Below, one piece after another: positions 27,043-34,225 of a stretch of 64,000 bases of DNA. The number at the start of each line of letters is the position of its first letter. Within the stretch, counting starts at the first letter, position 1. Position numbers and translations under genes: made by a program. The DNA comes from Clostridia bacterium (lineage in GTDB: Bacteria > Bacillota > Clostridia > Christensenellales > Borkfalkiaceae). The notes under the pieces are model-generated. The model was given only the letters and a program-made list of their open reading frames with translations. It was not told where the DNA came from and did no database searches. The DNA lies in contig JAGAIP010000003.1 in the NCBI GenBank assembly GCA_017626495.1, forward strand, positions 1 to 64,000. The letters are read 5' to 3'.

Positions 27043-27495
27043 ATGAAAATCATTACCGAAAACAGACAAGCCGCGTTTGAATACTTCATCGAGGACAGAT
27101 ACGAGGCAGGCATTTCCCTCGACGGCGGAGAGGTCAAATCTATTCGCGCAGGGAACGTGAACCTGAAAGACTCTTTCTGCTTTATCCGAGGTTACGACGT
27201 CTGGCTGAAAAACGCCCACATAGCCGTGTACGACAGGGCAGGCGCGTATAATACGAAAGATTCGAAACGGGACAGGCGACTTCTTCTCCACAAGCACGAG
27301 ATTTCCAAACTTGTCGGAAAAATCAACGAGAAAGGCTACACGCTCGTTCCCTTGAAGCTTTATTTCAAAGACGCGCTCATCAAGGTGGAGCTCGGACTCT
27401 GTAAAGGCAAGCACACCTACGACAAAAAACAATCGCTTGCGGAACGCGACATCAAGCGTCAGACCGCGAGAGAACTCAAAGAATACAACCAATGA
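27043..27495 (+). CDS. smpB: SsrA-binding protein SmpB
   Basis: 150 residues, the normal length. The beta-barrel core has YEAGISLDGGEVKSIRAG (about 20-37) and the basic C-terminal tail (KHTYDKKQSLAERDIKRQTARELKE) that enters the mRNA channel. It delivers tmRNA to stalled ribosomes. There is no Shine-Dalgarno sequence, because the region upstream of the ATG is the promoter itself. tmRNA is not encoded within the window as far as I can see. Confidence 0.96.
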   Translation: MKIITENRQAAFEYFIEDRYEAGISLDGGEVKSIRAGNVNLKDSFCFIRGYDVWLKNAHIAVYDRAGAYNTKDSKRDRRLLLHKHEISKLVGKINEKGYTLVPLKLYFKDALIKVELGLCKGKHTYDKKQSLAERDIKRQTARELKEYNQ

Positions 27496-27504
27496 GGTGA
27501 AACG

Positions 27505-28773
27505 ATGGAACTTAAAAAAGATACGCTCTGCGTTCAGGCAGGTTATTCCCCCAAAACGGGCGAAAGCCGTATTCCCCAGATTTGTCAAAGCACGACCTTT
27601 TTCTTCGGCGATACGCAGGCCATGGCGGATTGTTTCGATCTGAAAAGCGACGCTTATTTCTATTCCAGACTTGCAAACCCTACCGTTACGGCGCTCGAAG
27701 GCAAGGTGTCCGCACTCGAAGGAGGAAAAGCGGCGATCGGTTGCGCGAGCGGAATGTCCGCAACCATGCTCACCGCGTTCACCCTCTGCGAGGCAGGCGA
27801 CAACATCGTATCCTCCGCGTCCGTGTACGGCGGAACGTTTAACCTCTTCGGAACAACTCTGCCCAAGCTCGGAATCGAGTGCAGATTTTTCGACCCCGAC
27901 GCGACGGCGGAAGAAATCGAATCCCTCATCGACGAAAAGACCAAATTCATCTTCGGCGAGACGATCGCAAACCCTTCCATCGTCGTATTCGACTTCGATA
28001 AAGTCGCTGAGATCGCCAAAAAGCACGGCGTACTCCTCATCATCGACAATACGCTCGCGTCCCCTGCGCTTTGTAACCCCTTCAAGTTCGGCGCAAACGT
28101 CATCGTTCATTCCTCTTCCAAGTACCTTGACGGTCACGCCGCCGCGCTCGGAGGCGTCATCGTGGACGGCGGAAATTTCGATTTTAAGGGAAATCCCAGA
28201 TACCCTGCTTTCAACCTTCCCGACGAAAGCTATCACGGTCTCGTCTATGCGAATCTCGACGCTCCGTTTGCCACCAAATGCAGAGCGCAGATGATTCGCG
28301 ACCTCGGCGCGATCATGGCTCCGCAGAACGCGTTCCTTACCTATCTCGGCACGGACACCCTCGCCCTGCGCATGGAACGGCACTCGAAAAACTCCGCAAA
28401 GGTAGCGGCGTTCCTCGCGAGCCATCCCAAGATTGCATGGGTAAAACACGCGTCTCTTCCGAACGATCCTTACCACGAGAGGGCGAATAAGTACCTTCCG
28501 AACGGTCAGGGAGGCATGATGAGTTTCGGAATCGACGGCGATCTTTCGCTGTGCGCCAAATTCATGGAGAGCCTGAACGTCATCACGCAAGAAACGCACG
28601 TCGCAGATTGCAGGAGCTGCATTTTGCACCCCGCGTCCACGACGCACCGCCAGCTCTCCAAGGAGGATCTCGAAAAAGCGGGCGTACCTGAAAATCTCAT
28701 TCGCCTTTCGGTCGGAATCGAAGACGCAGACGACCTCATTGCCGACCTCGAACAAGCGCTTGCTCGCATTTAA
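27505..28773 (+). CDS. metY: O-acetylhomoserine sulfhydrylase-like PLP enzyme
   Basis: 422 residues of the Cys/Met-metabolism PLP family. Key segments: SRLANPTVTALEGKVSALEGG (about 53-73), NTLASPALCNPFKFGANVIVHSSSKYLDGH (about 185-214, with the PLP lysine in SSSKY). It probably makes homocysteine from O-acetylhomoserine and sulfide. Related gamma-lyases and cystathionine synthases look similar, but the adjacent metA gene favours MetY. GAGGTGA precedes the start. It lies 9 bases after smpB, so it may be co-transcribed. Confidence 0.88.
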   Translation: MELKKDTLCVQAGYSPKTGESRIPQICQSTTFFFGDTQAMADCFDLKSDAYFYSRLANPTVTALEGKVSALEGGKAAIGCASGMSATMLTAFTLCEAGDNIVSSASVYGGTFNLFGTTLPKLGIECRFFDPDATAEEIESLIDEKTKFIFGETIANPSIVVFDFDKVAEIAKKHGVLLIIDNTLASPALCNPFKFGANVIVHSSSKYLDGHAAALGGVIVDGGNFDFKGNPRYPAFNLPDESYHGLVYANLDAPFATKCRAQMIRDLGAIMAPQNAFLTYLGTDTLALRMERHSKNSAKVAAFLASHPKIAWVKHASLPNDPYHERANKYLPNGQGGMMSFGIDGDLSLCAKFMESLNVITQETHVADCRSCILHPASTTHRQLSKEDLEKAGVPENLIRLSVGIEDADDLIADLEQALARI

Positions 28774-28782
28774 GGAGTTTTC

Positions 28783-29700
28783 ATGCCCATCGTCATTGAC
28801 AAAGCCATTCCGGCATACACCATTTTAAGAGGGGAAAAGATCTTCGTCATGGATAAGGAGAGAGCGATCACGCAGGACATTCGTCCCATCGAGATTGCCA
28901 TACTCAATCTCATGCCGACCAAGGAAGTCACAGAAACGCAACTCATGCGCCTTCTCTCGAACTCGCCCTTACAGGTCAATATCACCCTCATCAATACCGA
29001 AACGTATCAAAGCAAAAACGTGGAGCTGTCCTATCTCCACCGTTTCTACAAGACCTTTGACGAGATCAAGGACAGATTCTTTGACGGCATGATCATTACG
29101 GGCGCGCCCGTGGAGAACATGGAGTTCTCCTCCGTGGCATACTGGGATGAAATCACGAAAATTTTCGACTGGACGACGGATCACGTCACTTCCACGCTGT
29201 TCATCTGTTGGGGCGCGCAGGCAGGATTATATCACTTCTACGGAATCCCCAAATATCCCCTTCCCGAAAAGTGTTTCGGAGTCTTTGCGCACCACAAGAT
29301 CGAATACGGCGAACCCGAACCGCTGATGCGCGGTATTTCCGACGAATTTCATATGTGCCATTCGAGGCATTCCGCCGTCAAGAACGACGATATTCGCAAA
29401 TGCCCCAAACTCCGCATTCTCGGTATCTCCAAAAAGGCGGGTGCGGCGATCATCAAGTCCACCGACAACAAACGGGTGTTCGTGATGGGGCACATGGAAT
29501 ACGACAGAGATACTCTGAAAAAAGAATACGAGCGCGATCTCGCAAAAGGGCTTCCCATTAAACCCCCGTTCTGCTACTTCACCGACTCGACGTGTACGGA
29601 AGTCAAAATGAACTGGTCGTCAACGTCCAACCTCTTTTATATGAACTGGTTGAACTATTACGTCTATCAGGTCACTCCCTACGCCCCCGAAATGGAATAA
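28783..29700 (+). CDS. metA: Homoserine O-acyltransferase (MetA family), predicted acetyl-CoA-specific
   Basis: 305 residues, the usual length. The catalytic cysteine is Cys142 in LFICWGAQAGLYH. The catalytic histidine and glutamate lie in the HHKIEYGEPEP and HMEYDRD regions. Residue 111 in GAPVENMEF is glutamate. In characterised MetA proteins Glu111 marks acetyl-CoA use, while Gly111 marks succinyl-CoA. The product would be O-acetylhomoserine, the substrate of the MetY encoded 9 bases upstream. AAGGAG precedes the start. No S-box or T-box is seen before the pair. Confidence 0.93.
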   Translation: MPIVIDKAIPAYTILRGEKIFVMDKERAITQDIRPIEIAILNLMPTKEVTETQLMRLLSNSPLQVNITLINTETYQSKNVELSYLHRFYKTFDEIKDRFFDGMIITGAPVENMEFSSVAYWDEITKIFDWTTDHVTSTLFICWGAQAGLYHFYGIPKYPLPEKCFGVFAHHKIEYGEPEPLMRGISDEFHMCHSRHSAVKNDDIRKCPKLRILGISKKAGAAIIKSTDNKRVFVMGHMEYDRDTLKKEYERDLAKGLPIKPPFCYFTDSTCTEVKMNWSSTSNLFYMNWLNYYVYQVTPYAPEME

Positions 29701-29709
29701 ACATCCGAC

Positions 29710-29737
29710 AAAAAACGGCGCCTAAGCGCCGTTTTTT
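29710..29737. terminator. Bidirectional terminator between metA and the nitrilase-like gene
   Basis: AAAAAACGGCGC / GCGCCGTTTTTTT with a 4-base loop serves both convergent genes. Confidence 0.88.
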
Positions 29738-30381
29738 TATTCTCTGAAAAAACCCTTTTGTCGCGTTTCGACCAAGTGATACTCATTCTTCAACTCCAAA
29801 GCGTAATATTCGGGCGAATTTGCCGTGGAGAAGGCAATCGTTCCGTCAACCGACGAGATCATGGAATACCGATCCGCGACAAAGCATACCGGAATCCCGT
29901 AGCAAAACGAATAGGTACACAGAACGTTCCGTTCCACTCCGCGCATAGCGTTCACGATAGAAAAGACCACGTCCGCGCCGCTATCCGAAAAAAGTTTCAT
30001 CGTTTCGGGGAAAAAGAGATCCTCTCCGACCAGCACGCCGATCTTTCCGAGCGCCGTTTCATATAACCGCAACGCTCCTCCGGCATTGTACGCATGGTCG
30101 ACGGAATGCGTCATATCCGAGATCCCGACGAGTTTTCCCCTGTCGGCGACGAGCACGGATTTTCGGACGATTCCTTTCGCCTCCGTGGTACAACCGCACA
30201 GCACGATACATTGAAAGTCCGAACTCAATCTCGCAACGTGTCTGAATCGCCCCGACCTTCCCTCGATCTCGTTTGTATAAGACACTCTTCCGATCGGAGA
30301 GATCACGAGAATCTCAAACTCCTCTTTGAGCTTTCCCTCCAAACCGAGCAATTTTCCTTCATTGACAAGACAGACGCGCAT
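29737..30381 (-). CDS. Nitrilase-superfamily protein without the catalytic cysteine
   Basis: 214 residues from the ATG at 30381 (a GTG six bases earlier is possible). AGAGGTGG lies just upstream. The core GKIGVLVGEDLFFPE matches the nitrilase motif G-x-x-x-C-x-D-x-x-F-P-E, but glycine replaces the nucleophilic cysteine. The usual catalytic Glu and Lys segments are also not recognisable. It is shorter than typical amidases (about 260 or more residues). It is likely a non-enzymatic relative or an enzyme with altered chemistry. The reading frame is intact and codon use is normal, so it is not an obvious pseudogene. Confidence 0.75.
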   Translation of the reverse strand: MRVCLVNEGKLLGLEGKLKEEFEILVISPIGRVSYTNEIEGRSGRFRHVARLSSDFQCIVLCGCTTEAKGIVRKSVLVADRGKLVGISDMTHSVDHAYNAGGALRLYETALGKIGVLVGEDLFFPETMKLFSDSGADVVFSIVNAMRGVERNVLCTYSFCYGIPVCFVADRYSMISSVDGTIAFSTANSPEYYALELKNEYHLVETRQKGFFRE

Positions 30382-30490
30382 AGCCACCTCTTTTCCATAC
30401 TATGCGCACGTGTCTGCACAAGTGAAAATCGCTTTTTATGTTTAAGCATAGAATACATCTACTGTTTCCATTCTTCTCCATGTTTTGCGT

Positions 30491-30524
30491 AAAAAAAGTA
30501 TCCGTTCAAAACGGATACCTTTTT
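30491..30524 (-). terminator. adhE terminator
   Basis: GTATCCGTT / ACGGATAC hairpin followed by seven T residues on the minus strand, after the stop at 30539. Confidence 0.88.
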
Positions 30525-30538
30525 ATTGTTCATTTTAA

Positions 30539-33157
30539 TTAAACGTCGACGTGTTTGCCCGTATACGCGTTGAGATACATCTGCTTGATTTCGCTCATCA
30601 GCGGATAACGAGGGTTCGCGCCCGTGCACTGATCGTCGAATGCGTTCTCGACCATCTCGTCAAGGGTGGACATGAACTGCTCTTCCGTCTCCTTATCGCC
30701 GATCGCGTCTTTGATGGTCTTGGGTTGACCGATCGCAGCCTGCAATTCTTCGATCTTCTTGACAAGCGCCTTTACGAGTGCGTCGTCGTCCTTACCCGTG
30801 CAACCGACGTATCTTGCAACGTCTGCGTATCTTGCCTTGCACTGAGGATATGCGTACTGAGGGAACGTACCCATCTTGGTAGGCTTTTCGGAAGAGTTGA
30901 ATTTAATGACTTCCGTGATGAGAAGGCTGTTTGCCATACCGTGGGGAAGGTGATGGTATGCGCCGAGTTTGTGCGCCATGGAGTGACATACGCCGAGGAA
31001 TGCGTTGGCGAACGCCATACCTGCCATACAGGACGCATTTGCCATCTTCTCGCGCGCCTCTGCGTCGTGTGCGCCGAGCGCATATGCTCTGGGAAGATAC
31101 TCGAAGATGAGACGGCAAGCTTCCTTTGCGATACCGTTCGTAAAGTCGGTAGCCATGACGGATGCGATTGCTTCGAGCGCATGCGTCAGAGCGTCGATAC
31201 CGGAGCAGGAAGTAAGTCCCTTAGGAATGTTCATCATGAGGTCTGCGTCGACGATTGCCATCTTGGGCATAAGCTCATAGTCTGCGAGAGGATATTTCGT
31301 ACCGGTCTTTTCATCGGTAATGACGGCGAACGGCGTAACTTCGGAACCCGTACCTGCGGTCGTGGGGATTGCAATGAACGTTGCCTTATCTCCCATGTGA
31401 GGGAAGGTGTAGACGCGCTTACGAATATCCATGAAGCGCATAGCCATATCCATGAAGTCTACTTCGGGATGTTCGTACATAACCCACATAATCTTTGCCG
31501 CGTCGATGGGAGAACCGCCGCCGACTGCAACGATTGCGTCGGGTTTGAAGTCGTTACACATTTTCAGTCCTTCCTTCGCACAAGCGATGGTAGGATCGGG
31601 CGTAACGTTGAAGAAAGTCATGTGCGCGATACCCATCGTATCGAGAATATCGGTGATCTTCTTCGTGAATCCGGACTGATACAGGAAGCCGTCCGTTACG
31701 ATAAATACTCTCTTTCTGGGATTGACGTCGCCGAGTTCTTTCAGCGCAACGCCGAGACTTCCTCTTTTGAAATATACCTTTTCGGGTGCTCTGAACCACA
31801 ACATATTCTCTTTTCTCTCCGCGATAGTCTTGATATTGATCAGGTGCTTGATGCCGACGTTTTCGGATACGGAGTTACCGCCCCAGGAGCCGCAACCGAG
31901 CGTAAGCGAAGGCGTAAGCGCAAAGTTATAAATATCGCCGATACCACCCTGAGAGGAAGGCGTATTGATGAGAACACGGCAGGTCTTCATGGTGTTTCTG
32001 AACTGTTCGATCTTTGCCGCGCCCGTCTCTACGTTGACGTAGATGGAAGAGGTATGACCGAGTCCGCCGTCTTTAATGAGTTTGTCCGCCTTTGCAACTG
32101 CGTCGTCGAAGTCGACTGCCTTGTACATTGCGAGGACGGGAGAAAGCTTCTCGTGCGCGAATTCTTCGGAAAGATCGACGCTCTCAACCTCGCCGACAAG
32201 CACTTTGCTGCCTGCGGGAGCTTCGAATCCGGAAAGTCTCGCGATGGTGCAAGCGGACTGACCGACGATCTTTGCATTCAAAGCGCCGTTGATGATGATG
32301 GTCTTTCTTACCTTTTCCGTCTCTTCGGGCGTCAGGAAGTAAGCTCCTCTTGCGGCGAACTCTGCCTTGAACGCATCGTAAACGTCTGCAAGGACGACGA
32401 CGGACTGTTCGGACGCGCAGATCATACCGTTATCGAACGTTTTGGAATGAAGAACGGAAGATGCTGCGAGCTTAATGTCTGCGGTGGAGTCGATGATTGC
32501 AGGCGTGTTTCCCGCGCCGACGCCGAGAGCCGGTTTACCGGAAGAGTAAGCCGCTTTGACCATGCCGGGACCGCCCGTAGCGAGGATCATATCCGCCTCT
32601 CTCATGATCATGCCGGACAGAGGAACGGTAGGTTCGTCGATCCAACCGATGATATCTTCGGGAGCGCCTGCGGCTACCGCTGCGTCAAGAACGATCTTAG
32701 CGGCTGCAATGGTGCTCTTCTTTGCGCGGGGGTGCGGGGAAATGATGAGACCGTTTCTCGTCTTTAAGCAAATCAAAGACTTGAAGATCGCAGTAGAAGT
32801 AGGATTCGTGGTGGGAACGACTGCGGCGAGAACGCCTACGGGTTCTGCAACCTTCGTGATGCCGAATCCCTCGTCGTGTTCGAGAACACCGCAAGTTTTA
32901 ACGTCCTTATACTTGTTGTAGATATACTCTGCGGCATAGTGGTTTTTGATGACCTTGTCTTCCACGATGCCCATGCCCGTCTCTGCAACAGCCATCTTTG
33001 CGAGGGGAATTCTCTGATTGTTGGCTGCAAGTGCGGCTGCACGGAAGATCGCGTCTACTTTCTCCTGAGGAAAGGTAGCGAACTCTGCCTGTGCTGCTCT
33101 GACTCTGGCAAGCAATTTTTCAAGCGTTGCCTCGTCGTTTACGATAAAATCCTTCAT
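30539..33157 (-). CDS. adhE: Bifunctional aldehyde/alcohol dehydrogenase AdhE
   Basis: 872 residues. The N-terminal acetylating aldehyde dehydrogenase (about 1-440) has the catalytic cysteine in FDNGMICASEQS. The C-terminal iron-dependent alcohol dehydrogenase carries GGGSPIDAAK and the metal histidines in GVCHSMAHKLGAYHHLPHG. It converts acetyl-CoA to ethanol, re-oxidising two NADH in fermentation, and forms spirosome filaments in relatives. The start at 33157 has AGGAGG 7 bases upstream. The ATG at 33163 is too close. It lies 28 bases after rex, so Rex probably controls it. Confidence 0.96.
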   Translation of the reverse strand: MKDFIVNDEATLEKLLARVRAAQAEFATFPQEKVDAIFRAAALAANNQRIPLAKMAVAETGMGIVEDKVIKNHYAAEYIYNKYKDVKTCGVLEHDEGFGITKVAEPVGVLAAVVPTTNPTSTAIFKSLICLKTRNGLIISPHPRAKKSTIAAAKIVLDAAVAAGAPEDIIGWIDEPTVPLSGMIMREADMILATGGPGMVKAAYSSGKPALGVGAGNTPAIIDSTADIKLAASSVLHSKTFDNGMICASEQSVVVLADVYDAFKAEFAARGAYFLTPEETEKVRKTIIINGALNAKIVGQSACTIARLSGFEAPAGSKVLVGEVESVDLSEEFAHEKLSPVLAMYKAVDFDDAVAKADKLIKDGGLGHTSSIYVNVETGAAKIEQFRNTMKTCRVLINTPSSQGGIGDIYNFALTPSLTLGCGSWGGNSVSENVGIKHLINIKTIAERKENMLWFRAPEKVYFKRGSLGVALKELGDVNPRKRVFIVTDGFLYQSGFTKKITDILDTMGIAHMTFFNVTPDPTIACAKEGLKMCNDFKPDAIVAVGGGSPIDAAKIMWVMYEHPEVDFMDMAMRFMDIRKRVYTFPHMGDKATFIAIPTTAGTGSEVTPFAVITDEKTGTKYPLADYELMPKMAIVDADLMMNIPKGLTSCSGIDALTHALEAIASVMATDFTNGIAKEACRLIFEYLPRAYALGAHDAEAREKMANASCMAGMAFANAFLGVCHSMAHKLGAYHHLPHGMANSLLITEVIKFNSSEKPTKMGTFPQYAYPQCKARYADVARYVGCTGKDDDALVKALVKKIEELQAAIGQPKTIKDAIGDKETEEQFMSTLDEMVENAFDDQCTGANPRYPLMSEIKQMYLNAYTGKHVDV

Positions 33158-33185
33158 ATTCATACCTCCTGAGAGCATCAAAAAT

Positions 33186-33824
33186 TTATTTTTCTTGTTG
33201 CAATAAGTTTGCGAGATCGCCCGATAACAACGCGAGCGACGCCGCGAGGTCGACGTTCTTTACGACGACCGTATCGGGAACGGAAATCTGCGTATTCGCA
33301 AAATTCCAGATTCCTCTGATCCCTGCCCCCACGAGCTTGTCGCAAACGAGTTGCGCCGACGCCTTGGGCACGGTGATAATACCGAGTTTGACCTTGTGTT
33401 CCTTGACGAACGAATCGAACTTCTCCATCGGATAGACAGGCTTTCCGCGAACCGTTTCATCCGTCACCCTGATATCGAAAGCCGCGATGATGTTGAGCCC
33501 GTAATTCTGAAATCCCTCGTAACCGAGAAACGCTTTCCCCAGTCCCCCTGCGCCGACGACGACTGCGGAGGAAAGATTGTCATAGCCGAGAAACTTCTCG
33601 ATGTCGCGAATGAGCCCCCCGACCTCGAATCCGTATCTCGGTTTACCGGGAACAGAAGAGACGATAGAGAGATCTTTTCTGACGAGTACGGCAGAGATTG
33701 CCATATCCTTTGCGATCAAAGACGAGGATACGTATCCCTTACCGGCAAGCTTTGCGTCTCTCAAATACCTGAGATAGCCCGGCATTCTGGAAATTGTCGC
33801 ATTGGAAACGGCGTTCTTTTCCAT
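33186..33824 (-). CDS. rex: Redox-sensing repressor Rex
   Basis: 212 residues. An N-terminal winged helix (RMPGYLRYLRDAKLAGKGYVSS, then LIAKDMAISAVLVRKDLS) precedes a Rossmann domain with the NAD(H) loop VVVGAGGLGKAFLGY (about 87-101). Rex senses the NADH/NAD+ ratio and derepresses fermentation genes. Here it forms an operon with adhE. The promoter at 33869 and a possible Rex site at 33843 suggest autoregulation. Confidence 0.96.
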   Translation of the reverse strand: MEKNAVSNATISRMPGYLRYLRDAKLAGKGYVSSSLIAKDMAISAVLVRKDLSIVSSVPGKPRYGFEVGGLIRDIEKFLGYDNLSSAVVVGAGGLGKAFLGYEGFQNYGLNIIAAFDIRVTDETVRGKPVYPMEKFDSFVKEHKVKLGIITVPKASAQLVCDKLVGAGIRGIWNFANTQISVPDTVVVKNVDLAASLALLSGDLANLLQQEK

Positions 33825-33842
33825 GTCCTCACCTCTCCAAAA

Positions 33843-33897
33843 TTGTTCGATATTTTTTTATCAATTCTATCTTATCAAATTTCGGTTAAAAAATCAA
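33843..33897 (-). promoter_or_regulatory. rex-adhE promoter with a possible Rex operator
   Basis: Minus strand TTGATT (33892-33897), 17 bases, TAAGAT (33869-33874). Just downstream, 33843-33864 reads TTGTT near one end and ATCAA at the other with an AT-rich core. This is a loose, over-long version of the Rex consensus (TTGTTA-N6-TAACAA). The promoter is sound. The operator is tentative. Confidence 0.5.
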
Positions 33898-34190
33898 CCC
33901 CTCTGCGAAAAATTTTTTCATGTTATTTTTTTACATCGGATTTTCTGTCGGAACTTTATTTTTTCGTCTATCTTGTTTCATTTTAACACTTTTATCAATA
34001 TTATCAGTAAAAAATGTTCTAATGGTTCTTATTTTTGGTAGTTTCGCCCATTTTGAATTATAGGTACGATAAGATGTAACGATGCTGACCATCACTTCTT
34101 CCGATCTCTGTATCAACCTCGCGTATATCAAAATCGCCTACTGATGAAAAACGATTTCGATTCATTTCTCTGCGAAGTTGTTCTGCATAT
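33898..34190 (-). other. AT-rich gap with possible gene remnants
   Basis: About 290 bases of markedly more AT-rich sequence between the rex promoter and the valS terminator. Two short minus-strand frames exist. One at 34058-34165 starts at an ATG and would encode 35 residues (beginning MNRNRFSSVGDFDIREV), with the frame open upstream. The other ends at 33931. Neither has a ribosome site or a recognisable domain. It could be a decayed gene or non-coding spacer. Confidence 0.35.
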
Positions 34191-34192
34191 AG

Positions 34193-34222
34193 AAAAGTCT
34201 TTCCTCAACGGGAAAGACTTTT
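34193..34222 (-). terminator. valS terminator
   Basis: AAAAGTCTTTCC / GGAAAGACTTTT with a 5-6 base loop, followed by a T-containing tail, just after the valS stop. Confidence 0.8.
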
Positions 34223-34225
34223 CTT

